Assembly: GCA_025055035.1 (NCBI GenBank)
Contig: JANWZB010000012.1
Span: 1 to 44,241, forward strand
Origin: Candidatus Kapaibacterium sp.
GTDB lineage: Bacteria; Bacteroidota; Ignavibacteria; Kapaibacteriales; UBA4661
Reading direction: 5' to 3'
Length of the DNA: 44,241 nucleotides
The position numbers and the translations under genes were made by a program. This document shows positions 27,091-34,757 of this stretch, piece by piece. Below the pieces are notes generated by a model. The model had not been told where the DNA came from. It was given only the letters and a program-made list of their open reading frames with translations, and made no database searches. Position 1 is the stretch's first letter; every line of letters begins with the position of its first letter.

Positions 27091-27932
27091 GGCTTTATAG
27101 CTTCCATAAAAAGAGAATCAGCCTTACGTATTGTGCCACGCAAGGTACCATCAAGATAATACGCAGAAAAGCTCGGAATATAACTTTCATCAAAACGGCA
27201 AACACGTATGTCCACAAACCCTACTTTATGTAACAAACGGCCGAGTGAGAATCTGTCGTACATCCAGCGGTGTACCTCGCCTGAAGCACGGAAGAGCCCT
27301 TCATGAAACGCCTTGTACGCATCAACTCCAGCAATACACAAAACACACAAAGCGGCAAGACGCTCACGCACTCTCTGTACGAGAATCTTTATTCCCTTGT
27401 CTCGGATACGTGTTAGGAGCGAATGATGCGTAATGTTAGCGTTTGTTTTTTGGGTTTTAGATAGCCACTCTTCAGCTTCATCTCCAATACGACGAACTAC
27501 ATATTCAGAATTGCTCAGCTGAGGCTGGAGAATATACTCGCCCATTTTCCCACCTCCTTTATCTCGAACCATTTGGTCAAGCAATTCTACCACTATCCAG
27601 TCATAATCTGCTTCAGCTACTTGATTCACTGCTACAACTTGCTCAAGAAGGCGAATATACTCGCGAGCTTTGTTTTCCAAATCAGGCACAACCACACGCA
27701 CTATCCCACCAGGCCTGAGCACGCGAAACTGCTCTCGTAGTGCAGCATACGCGGCTTCGGGAGTTAAATGCTCAAGGACATGCGAACTGTAGACAGCATC
27801 GAATGTGTTATCTGGATATGGTAGCCCCTTGCGCACATCGTGTGCACGTACGTGTGGCGATGTCGAAATAAGATCAATATTTACCCATGCTTCATGAAAG
27901 TGCTTTCCACAGCCGATATTAAGAAGCTTCAT
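27087..27932 (-). CDS. SAM-dependent methyltransferase (class I)
   Basis: The 281-residue protein has motif I LLNIGCGKHFHEAWVNID, a YSSHVLEHLTPE acidic/His-Glu-His segment and the post-motif LRPGGIVRVVVPDLE, as in Methyltransf_11-type enzymes often found in O-antigen and capsule clusters. The C-terminal 130 residues contain WMYDRFSLGRLLHKVGFVDIRVCRFDES, a common ending in glycan-locus methyltransferases. It is likely to methylate a sugar or a small molecule. It lies 137 bp downstream of the SxtJ-like gene, the largest gap in this run, and shares a 4-bp overlap with the GT4 gene. No promoter matching TAnnTTTG was found in the gap. Confidence 0.9.
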   Translation of the reverse strand: MKLLNIGCGKHFHEAWVNIDLISTSPHVRAHDVRKGLPYPDNTFDAVYSSHVLEHLTPEAAYAALREQFRVLRPGGIVRVVVPDLENKAREYIRLLEQVVAVNQVAEADYDWIVVELLDQMVRDKGGGKMGEYILQPQLSNSEYVVRRIGDEAEEWLSKTQKTNANITHHSLLTRIRDKGIKILVQRVRERLAALCVLCIAGVDAYKAFHEGLFRASGEVHRWMYDRFSLGRLLHKVGFVDIRVCRFDESYIPSFSAYYLDGTLRGTIRKADSLFMEAIKP

Positions 27933-28069
27933 AAGTGTATAGTTTGTCTCAAGGACAGTTTCATCGTTGTGTCACTTTAGAGACCTTAGAGTATGCATAT
28001 TTTGCTCACATCATCGGAATCGCATAACACATGCAATACCCTACTGCTCCCGGAGCATGATGATTCGCC

Positions 28070-28468
28070 TCACCAAGGGTTGCGTAAATCCCGTGCTTCA
28101 TACTGGTGATTGCGTGTATGATAGAGGGATACTTCCTGTACACATGATAGACGTCTGATCTTAAGGACATCACGGCGCATCACCATTCTGCGTACGAGCG
28201 CTAGTGGTACAAGGATAAGAAAAAACACGAGCGAGAGTAAGATGCGCGAGTTTATCATGCCCAGAAATTCGGCTATACGCATCCATATCCAAGCAAGCTT
28301 GAAAGCCAGTCTCCTTGCAAAAGCGCCAATCAGAAGAATTGCTAGTACTACCCACAAAAGCCATACTTTGTGGAATACAAAGTATAAAACGAGCACACCA
28401 GCCGATAACACGATAAGTGTGCGAAGTTCTCGCTCAATTCCGAAGGATGGTGAAGAGGATGATGTCAT
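28070..28468 (-). CDS. SxtJ-family membrane protein
   Basis: The 132-residue protein has a cytoplasmic-looking start PSFGIERELRTLIVLSAGVLVLYFVF, two close hydrophobic helices, then a helix MRIAEFLGMINSRILLSLVFFLILVPLALV and a basic tail. This matches the SxtJ family, small membrane proteins of unknown function first noted in saxitoxin gene clusters and common next to carbamoyltransferases. The ATG at 28468 fits the family start; GTG at 28513 would add 15 residues. It follows the DUF5989-type peptide gene by about 55 bp. Recognition rests on sequence pattern and the diagnostic neighbours. Confidence 0.78.
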   Translation of the reverse strand: MTSSSSPSFGIERELRTLIVLSAGVLVLYFVFHKVWLLWVVLAILLIGAFARRLAFKLAWIWMRIAEFLGMINSRILLSLVFFLILVPLALVRRMVMRRDVLKIRRLSCVQEVSLYHTRNHQYEARDLRNPW

Positions 28469-28523
28469 ACTGCCCGTATAGTCCGTCAAAACGGGAAGGT
28501 TCCGGGGTTTCACACGCTACACG

Positions 28524-28673
28524 CTAAAAGAGCGTATAAATAAAAGGAGCGATAGCGCTACTACCCGCTAATACAACAAGCGTACCTATAAGCAGCAGAA
28601 CAAGAATCATGGGCAACAGCCACCACTTTTTGCGCTCTTTGAGAAAATTCCAGATGTCAGCAAGAAAGTCCAT
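28524..28673 (-). CDS. DUF5989-type small membrane protein (SxtK-like)
   Basis: A 49-residue peptide starts at the ATG at 28673 (MDFLADIWNFLKERKKWWLL) and contains one membrane helix, followed by a short ASS-containing end. The start with FLADIWxFLKERKKWWLxP is the hallmark of the DUF5989 peptides, which sit beside SxtJ-family and carbamoyltransferase genes in many bacteria. The longer frame back to 28751 begins inside the SGNH gene and is not supported. The role is unknown. One helix with a strongly basic, aromatic cytoplasmic face suggests a scaffold for partner membrane proteins; that is inference. Short genes like this are easily missed. Confidence 0.78.
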   Translation of the reverse strand: MDFLADIWNFLKERKKWWLLPMILVLLLIGTLVVLAGSSAIAPFIYTLF

Positions 28674-28723
28674 ACTGCACACACGAAGTAGTATCACATA
28701 ACACAAAACAAGCTGTTGAAGCT

Positions 28724-29893
28724 TTATAATAAACCACGTGAGCGTAAACACTGTAGCATTTTCTCCGCAACTGCATCATTGCCGTATGGTCCTAAGTGGG
28801 CGTAATCAACAAATGCTGTTGTGTTTACAGAATCCAAAGCGTCATTGATGTCAAAGGTGTACTGAACACGCATATCTGGATTGCGGAAAATTGTTGCTCG
28901 TACTGTTTCGAGCAGAATACGATATCCCGGACCGTTGTTTTGTAATATCATATTCCGCAGCGCTGCTTCGTTTGCTGTTAACTTCTTACCAGTAGTAAGC
29001 AGAGACGGTTGCCAGAAGAAGTAGGCACGGAATCCATATACCTGTGCAAGATGCTGCACAAAATCTATGACACGAGCGTAGCTTGCAGCAACTACTTGCG
29101 AGCGCGCTTGTAGGACACGCTCATCTTTTTCAAACTGTGTGTCGCGGCTCAGCGAACGCATAGCAAGTGTAAGAAAAGATGACTTCCAGACAAGATTTGC
29201 CCAAAGACGCTCCTTGATTGAACGATAAATTTGTTCATACATAGTGTAAAATCCATGTGGTATAGGCTTTGCCATGGCAACCTTTAGATGGGCCTCATTA
29301 AAGCCATCATAGAAAATGGTAACATCTGGGCACTGCCCCGACATAAGAAGCTTCGACAATAAAATTGCTTCTTGGTCGCACACAAAGCCTGGAAGCCCAT
29401 AGTTGCTAATCTTAAACTTTCTATTGGGATATGCTTCGCGAAGCTTATAGGCAAGCCTAGATGCTATTGTCCAGTCATCAGGTGTATCAGCACAGAACAT
29501 TGTGCTACCACCGAACATCCAGATGTGAACAACAGAGTCTTCCTGAGTATAGACAGGCTGTACAGTTTTTCGATATCCCTGCTCTACCGTAAACGACGGG
29601 CTTCTAAAATCAGGATTTTTCCACAAAGAATATGGCTCGTATACCTGTGCTCCACCCGTTGCCACTTGATATGCCGCAACATCTTTGAAAAACTGCTCTT
29701 TCCATGCCATACCCTCATAGGCATTGTCAACAAGAGCAGTAGCTACATCCTGAGACGACGCTTGGTATCGTAGCAGCCAACCTGCAATAAACTCTAACAC
29801 AATAGCCACTATGACCGCAAGTAGTATAGTGTTCAAAAGCGTAATGCTTATACCGACATATAACCGACGTATGTTCTCAAGTACTGTGTTCAT
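28724..29893 (-). CDS. Membrane-anchored SGNH/GDSL hydrolase (SxtL-like position)
   Basis: The 389-residue protein has one N-terminal membrane helix (about 12-40) and then an SGNH hydrolase domain outside the membrane. Block I is FGGSTM (Ser130), block II SNYGLPG (Gly166), block III YDGFNEA (Asn199), and block V DYAHLG gives Asp363 and His366. So all four catalytic elements are present. Such proteins remove or transfer acyl groups on glycans or lipids. It lies 21 bp behind the carbamoyltransferase and 50 bp ahead of the DUF5989-type peptide. As I recall, the saxitoxin cluster also has a GDSL-lipase gene (sxtL) next to sxtI-J-K, so the context fits. Confidence 0.87.
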   Translation of the reverse strand: MNTVLENIRRLYVGISITLLNTILLAVIVAIVLEFIAGWLLRYQASSQDVATALVDNAYEGMAWKEQFFKDVAAYQVATGGAQVYEPYSLWKNPDFRSPSFTVEQGYRKTVQPVYTQEDSVVHIWMFGGSTMFCADTPDDWTIASRLAYKLREAYPNRKFKISNYGLPGFVCDQEAILLSKLLMSGQCPDVTIFYDGFNEAHLKVAMAKPIPHGFYTMYEQIYRSIKERLWANLVWKSSFLTLAMRSLSRDTQFEKDERVLQARSQVVAASYARVIDFVQHLAQVYGFRAYFFWQPSLLTTGKKLTANEAALRNMILQNNGPGYRILLETVRATIFRNPDMRVQYTFDINDALDSVNTTAFVDYAHLGPYGNDAVAEKMLQCLRSRGLL

Positions 29894-29914
29894 ATCGAAG
29901 CATTTTACACAAGT

Positions 29915-31783
29915 TTAGTCGCTCGTCAGCATTGCTTTCCCTGCATCGCTTTCTTTCAACTCCGGTTGTTGTGCTTTATCGAAGACAAAGTTACCAATGA
30001 CTAGATAGTCCATATCTGTCCTCATAAAGCAGCGATATGAGTCTTCTGGCGTACACACAATAGGCTCGCCACGTACATTAAAGCTTGTGTTCACAAGTAC
30101 ACCGTAGCCCGTCAGCTTTTTGAATGCAGATAACAGAGCGTAGTAGCGTGGATTTGTTTCCTTGTGCACAGTTTGTAATCGAGCAGAATAATCCAGATGG
30201 GTAACTGCTGGCAAATCCGAGCGAACAAAGTACAACTTTTCTCGCGAATCTTGCGCATGATAGCCGGCAGGCAAAGGATTACGCCGCTTTTCAACAACAT
30301 CTGCTATTAGCAGCATATACGGCGAGGGAACATTGATATCAAAATATTCTGCTGCATCTTCGGCAAGTACCGATGGCGCAAATGGGCGGAATCCCTCACG
30401 ATACTTAATTTTAAGGTTCAGATGCTTTTGCATATTAGGATTACGAGCATCAGCAAGAATACTACGATTGCCTAGCGCTCTCGGACCCCACTCCATACGA
30501 CCTTGATGCCAACCAACAACTTTGCCGTCGGCAAGAATGCTGGCAATATCTTCCACAAGCGCCTGAAAATCCTCGTAGTATCTATACACAGCACCAAACT
30601 TCTTGGCAGTTTCTTCGATAGCAAAGTTTGACGCCTCCGGACCTAAATATGCCCCATTCATAGCATCCATGCGCCCATGAAGGGCAACACGCGGTTTACC
30701 GTAATAAATGTGATACGCTGCATATGCAGCACCTAATGCTCCTCCGGCATCTCCAGCGGCTGGCTGAATAAATAGCTCATCGAATATACCCGTTCTCAGA
30801 AGCTTACCATTCGCGACACAGTTGAGCGCAACACCGCCAGCCATTGCTAAGCGCCTTGAACCTGTCAAACGCTGTGCCTCGCTTGCCATCTTGAGCACAA
30901 TATCCTCTGTGACACGCTGAATTGCTAGCGCGAGATTACACTGTTGCTGGGTAAGCTCGCCTTCTCCTTTACGCACAGGAAATCCAAAGAGTTTCTCCCA
31001 TACATCGTCTCTGACCATATGCAGTCCTGTCGCATAGTCAAACACTTCCTGATTCAGCCACACAGAACCATCATTATACACGGTGCAGATGTTATCATAG
31101 ATAATCTGCATGTAGCGTTCTATGTCAGGCGATGTCGGGTCGCCGTAGGGAGCAAGACCCATGAGCTTATACTCCCCAGAATTCACCTTGAAACCCAGAA
31201 AATATGTAAACGCTGAATATAGTAGCCCAACCGAGTGCGGAAAGTGTAGCTCCTTGAGAACTGTAATATTGGCACCGCTTCCATGGGCAATAGAAGCAGT
31301 TGCCCATTCCCCGACGCCATCTATGGTCAGTATTGCCGCCTCAGAAAATGGCGAAGCATAGTATGCGCTTGCAGCGTGCGATAAATGGTGCTCAGGAAAG
31401 AGCATAGTGATTGATGCAAGATTTGCATCCTCTTCGATAGCTTTAAGCTCATCGCGTATAAGCTTTTTGAGAAACATTTTCTCTTTCAGCCATACAGGCA
31501 TAGACAGTAGGAATGAGCGCAAGCCACGTGGAGCGAAGGCATAGTACGTTTCTAGGAGTCGCTCAAACTTTAACAGGGGCTTATCATAGAATGCAAATGC
31601 ATCTATTGCACTCAAAGAGATATTTGCTTCGCGTAAGCAATATTCGATTGCTCTACGCGGGAATCCCGCATCATGCTTTTTACGCGTAAATCGCTCCTCA
31701 TGTGCCGCAGCAACAATCTCCCCCTCACGCAACAGAGCCGCTGCCGAATCATGATAAAATGCCGATATACCCAGAATATACAT
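29915..31783 (-). CDS. Carbamoyltransferase, NodU/CmcH (SxtI-like) family
   Basis: The 622-residue protein has the two-domain plan of O-carbamoyltransferases. The N-terminal Kae1-like domain begins MYILGISAFYHDSAAALLREG and contains EERFTRKKHDAGFP and the metal-binding EHHLSHAASAYYAS (131-144). The C-terminal YrdC-like part has GWHQGRMEWGPRALGNRSILADARNP and NTSFNVRGEPIVCTPEDSYRCF. Family members transfer a carbamoyl group from carbamoyl phosphate, using ATP, to a hydroxyl of a sugar, antibiotic or toxin. The ATG at 31783 starts with the conserved residues; the TTG 12 bp upstream is less likely. It lies 51 bp after alaS and heads the sxt-like group. The acceptor cannot be read from sequence. 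Confidence 0.95.
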   Translation of the reverse strand: MYILGISAFYHDSAAALLREGEIVAAAHEERFTRKKHDAGFPRRAIEYCLREANISLSAIDAFAFYDKPLLKFERLLETYYAFAPRGLRSFLLSMPVWLKEKMFLKKLIRDELKAIEEDANLASITMLFPEHHLSHAASAYYASPFSEAAILTIDGVGEWATASIAHGSGANITVLKELHFPHSVGLLYSAFTYFLGFKVNSGEYKLMGLAPYGDPTSPDIERYMQIIYDNICTVYNDGSVWLNQEVFDYATGLHMVRDDVWEKLFGFPVRKGEGELTQQQCNLALAIQRVTEDIVLKMASEAQRLTGSRRLAMAGGVALNCVANGKLLRTGIFDELFIQPAAGDAGGALGAAYAAYHIYYGKPRVALHGRMDAMNGAYLGPEASNFAIEETAKKFGAVYRYYEDFQALVEDIASILADGKVVGWHQGRMEWGPRALGNRSILADARNPNMQKHLNLKIKYREGFRPFAPSVLAEDAAEYFDINVPSPYMLLIADVVEKRRNPLPAGYHAQDSREKLYFVRSDLPAVTHLDYSARLQTVHKETNPRYYALLSAFKKLTGYGVLVNTSFNVRGEPIVCTPEDSYRCFMRTDMDYLVIGNFVFDKAQQPELKESDAGKAMLTSD

Positions 31784-31834
31784 AGTCGCTTGCAAAAGAC
31801 CACAAGGTGATGATACCTCTCAGCACCTAATAAC

Positions 31835-34381
31835 CTAGAATTTCTCAACAAATGCGGCAAAATCTTGCAGCATGGAAGGAAGCTTGTGTATATCTTTGCC
31901 GCCAGCAGTAGCAAGGTGCGATTTACCACCACCACCGCCGCCAAGCTCCTTCGCAAGAGCAGCAACAATCTTTCCTGCAGGATACCGCTCTTTGACATCG
32001 TCAGTAGCAACGCATACAAGCTGCACTTTGCCTTCTACAACACTTGCTAACAGACCTACACCCTGCTTTCCAAGAGCATTGCGTAGTTCGTCGCCGAGAG
32101 CCTTAAGCTGGTCAATGTGTGCAACATCAACCTGCTCAGCAACGACACGCAGGTGACCGCCATTAGCAAGGCGGGCTTTTGCAAGAAAGCCTTGCACTTG
32201 CTGAGTAAGTGCATGCACTTGGACTTTAGAGAGTTCTTTCTCAAGCTGCTTGAGTTTCTGCTGGAGTTCTTCGTAGCTGCGCTGCTGTTCATTAATGCGT
32301 TGTTGGAGCTGAGCAATATAGTGCAGTACACCTGTTCCGGTAATAGCCTCCAGACGGCGTGTTCCAGCAGCAATCGACGATTCTGCAACGATTTTGAATA
32401 CACCGATCTCGCTCGTGCTACGCACATGGGTGCCGCCACAGAACTCCGCCGAAAACGTATCATCAATAACCACAACCCGTACTGTGTCGCCATATTTATC
32501 GCCAAAGAAGCTTTTCACTCCCGGAATCTTCCGCGCTTCATCAATCGGAAGTTCAAGCGTACGCACCGGAATATTCTCACGCACTTTCTCATTCACCATT
32601 TCCTCAATTGCTTGTATTTCTTCAGGTGAGACCTTTTGGAAATGTGGGAAATCAAAGCGTAAGCCTTCAGCAGCCACTAGAGAACCAGCTTGCTGAACAT
32701 GTGTCCCTAAAACGCGTCGTAATGCTTCGTGCAACAGATGCGTTGCAGAATGATTCGCAGCAACATCCGCACGATAGCGCTTATCCACTGTGGCTAGCGC
32801 TTTTGTACCAACAAGAGGTTCAACATCTCTATCGCATATATGCACGATAGCATTGCCAGATTTCTGGACATCAAGAACAGTATAACTTATGCCTCCCAGT
32901 GTAATCATACCTTTATCGGCAACTTGGCCTCCCATTTCAGCATAAAACGGCGTGCGGTCGAGTACTATTTGATTTCCATGCACGTGCAGCACTGTTGCCT
33001 CAGTTTGAAGCTCTGTATATCCTGTAAACTCTGTCTGGCTACTTATCGCAAGCGTTTCTACTTCTTGTAGTGCAATTTTTCGCGCTTTGCGGGAGCGCTC
33101 GCGTTGTTGCTCCATAAGTGTAGCAAATTCGGTGTCGTCCACTACCATTCTACGCTCTCGTGCCAAGAGCTGCGTTAAATCTAGTGGGAAACCAAAGGTG
33201 TCGTATAGGAGGAATGCATCTGCGCCTGATATCCGTTGTAGCCCATGGGATTCCATCCGACGTGCAATATCGTCGAACTTCTCGAGTCCTCGTTCCAATG
33301 TTTGGAGAAAAGCTTCTTCCTCTGCTTGAATCACGCGTTCCACGGTTTTTTGTTGCTCTCGGATTTCTGGGAACACATCGCCCATTGTATCAGCAAGCGT
33401 TTGGACAAGCTTGTACAAGACAGGCTCTCGAAACCCGAGATTGCGCGAGTATCGGGATGCACGGCGTAAGATTCTTCGCAGTACATAGCCTCGTCCTTCG
33501 TTACCGGGTAAAGCCCCATCAGCAATAGAGAAGCTCACTGTGCGGATATGGTCTGCCATTACGCGCATAGCAATCGCATACATATCATCGAGCGCGCCAG
33601 AATATTTGTGCCCACTCATCGCAGCAATTGCATCGAGTAGTGGAGTAAAGACGTCTGTATCGTAGTTCGACACTTTACCATTGATAACTGCACAGATGCG
33701 TTCGAATCCCATGCCCGTATCTACATGTTTTGCCGGCAACTCCTCAAGCGTTCCGTCGGCAGTGCGGTTGTATTGAATAAACACCAAGTTCCATATTTCA
33801 ATAACATCGGGAGCACCAGCATTTACAAGCTTTCCCCCTGACAGGTCGGGTGTGCGGTCATAGTGAATTTCGCTGCATGGTCCGCATGGTCCTGTTTCTC
33901 CCATTTCCCAAAAATTGTCCTTCTCGCCAAAGTAGTGTATCCGCTCCCTAGGCAAATACCGTTCCCAAAGCTTTGCAGCCTCCTCATCTGTTTTGTACAC
34001 AGTCGCATGAAGACGCTCCGGCTCAAGCTTCCAAACCTTAACAAGCAGCTCCCACGCCCACTCAATTGCTTCGGCTTTATAGTAATCACCAAAGCTCCAG
34101 TTTCCTAGCATTTCGAAAAATGTATGGTGATACGTATCGTACCCTACTTCTTCAAGATCATTGTGCTTTCCTGATACACGAATGCACTTTTGTGTATCGG
34201 CTGCACGCACGTAGTCACGTTTCCCTTTCCCCAAAAACACATCTTTGAACTGATTCATCCCTGCGTTTGTAAATAGCAGAGTTGGGTCTCCGTGCGGTAT
34301 CACAGGTGCGGAAGGAACAATGCGATGCTGCTTCGATGCAAAAAAGTCCAAGAATGATTGTCTAATCTCGCGCGATGTCAT
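31835..34381 (-). CDS. alaS: Alanyl-tRNA synthetase
   Basis: The 848-residue enzyme has the class II core from MTSREIRQSFLDFFASKQHRIVPSAPVIP, with TNAGMNQFKDVFLG and ETGPCGPCSEIHYD. The editing domain has HSATHLLHEALR and the zinc-binding SAEFCGGTHV. The C-terminal C-Ala part contains GGGGGGKSHLATAGG. It charges tRNA-Ala and clears mischarged tRNA. The ATG at 34381 starts the family-conserved N terminus; the frame is open to 34537 but that head is low-complexity and covers the leader repeats. The gene is the first of a 12-kb minus-strand run, and a promoter match, an inverted repeat and a 15-bp direct repeat lie in its leader. Confidence 0.97.
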   Translation of the reverse strand: MTSREIRQSFLDFFASKQHRIVPSAPVIPHGDPTLLFTNAGMNQFKDVFLGKGKRDYVRAADTQKCIRVSGKHNDLEEVGYDTYHHTFFEMLGNWSFGDYYKAEAIEWAWELLVKVWKLEPERLHATVYKTDEEAAKLWERYLPRERIHYFGEKDNFWEMGETGPCGPCSEIHYDRTPDLSGGKLVNAGAPDVIEIWNLVFIQYNRTADGTLEELPAKHVDTGMGFERICAVINGKVSNYDTDVFTPLLDAIAAMSGHKYSGALDDMYAIAMRVMADHIRTVSFSIADGALPGNEGRGYVLRRILRRASRYSRNLGFREPVLYKLVQTLADTMGDVFPEIREQQKTVERVIQAEEEAFLQTLERGLEKFDDIARRMESHGLQRISGADAFLLYDTFGFPLDLTQLLARERRMVVDDTEFATLMEQQRERSRKARKIALQEVETLAISSQTEFTGYTELQTEATVLHVHGNQIVLDRTPFYAEMGGQVADKGMITLGGISYTVLDVQKSGNAIVHICDRDVEPLVGTKALATVDKRYRADVAANHSATHLLHEALRRVLGTHVQQAGSLVAAEGLRFDFPHFQKVSPEEIQAIEEMVNEKVRENIPVRTLELPIDEARKIPGVKSFFGDKYGDTVRVVVIDDTFSAEFCGGTHVRSTSEIGVFKIVAESSIAAGTRRLEAITGTGVLHYIAQLQQRINEQQRSYEELQQKLKQLEKELSKVQVHALTQQVQGFLAKARLANGGHLRVVAEQVDVAHIDQLKALGDELRNALGKQGVGLLASVVEGKVQLVCVATDDVKERYPAGKIVAALAKELGGGGGGKSHLATAGGKDIHKLPSMLQDFAAFVEKF

Positions 34382-34414
34382 TGAGTGGTATAGCAAAAAT
34401 CGATAGACACAATT

Positions 34415-34443
34415 ATTATATCGACAGAAATTATATCGACAGA
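34415..34443. repeat. Two tandem copies of a 14-bp sequence (15-bp period) in the alaS leader
   Basis: The sequence ATTATATCGACAGA occurs at 34415-34428 and again at 34430-34443, with one extra A between. A degenerate third part (ATCGATAGACAC) lies just 3' at about 34400-34410. The repeats lie 34 to 62 bp upstream of the alaS start, inside its probable untranslated leader. Confidence 0.75.
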
Positions 34444-34458
34444 CACAGTAACATTCAT

Positions 34459-34487
34459 AGCTTGGTAGTGATGCGTAATGCCAAGCT
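34459..34487. promoter_or_regulatory. Perfect 7-bp inverted repeat at the predicted alaS transcription start
   Basis: AGCTTGG (34459-34465) and CCAAGCT (34481-34487) form a perfect inverted repeat with a 15-nt loop. It lies immediately downstream of the candidate alaS -7 box, so it would flank or follow the transcription start. Such an element could be an operator or a leader hairpin; nothing in the sequence decides. Confidence 0.4.
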
Positions 34488-34488
34488 G

Positions 34489-34523
34489 CAAAGTTACATA
34501 TTTCCTTTTTGGTTTGGAACAAA
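34489..34523 (-). promoter_or_regulatory. Candidate Bacteroidota-type promoter for alaS
   Basis: On the minus strand TTTG (34523-34520) is followed by a 23-nt spacer and TAACTTTG (34496-34489). The -7 box matches TAnnTTTG exactly, and the spacer is at the long end of the range reported for Flavobacterium (17-23). It lies about 110 bp upstream of the alaS start, leaving a leader of roughly 100 nt that holds the inverted repeat and the 15-bp repeats. Confidence 0.45.
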
Positions 34524-34757
34524 ATTATTATGCGCAAACGGATAAAGTTATGTAACTTAACTATTTGTAAGCTGTTGCTCTCCTGTTGTTATGTTGTTTT
34601 GCACACTGGTTGAGGAAGATGGCACGGTCTGTGCATACCTTCTGCTACATGTATTGCATCTATGTTTGATGCGTCAAAATGTTCTATTATTGAACACTTT
34701 GAGCTCCAACAGTTTCTTGTACTCTCAGAACAACACAGATGAATTGCCAATAAGCAT

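Larger units (their letters stand above)
34382..34757. other. Intergenic region between alaS and the type IX-secreted protein gene
   Basis: This 376-bp region separates two divergent genes and has no credible coding frame. On the alaS side it holds a promoter match, an inverted repeat and two 15-bp tandem repeat units, listed separately. On the other side a TATGTTTG box (34661-34668) lies about 90 bp before the secreted protein gene but has no TTG at the right distance. No RNA gene was recognised. Confidence 0.5.

Noticed and set aside
27087-31783. A saxitoxin or other toxin biosynthesis cluster
   Set aside because: Only the carbamoylation-associated genes are present. No polyketide-like synthase, amidinotransferase or other core gene is in the window.
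32117-32629. 170-codon open frame on the plus strand inside alaS
   Set aside because: It mirrors the alaS editing domain and has no recognisable features.
34382-34537. Upstream extension of alaS to 34537
   Set aside because: The extra 52 residues are low-complexity and come from the tandem repeat; family members start at MTSREIRQSF or its equivalent.
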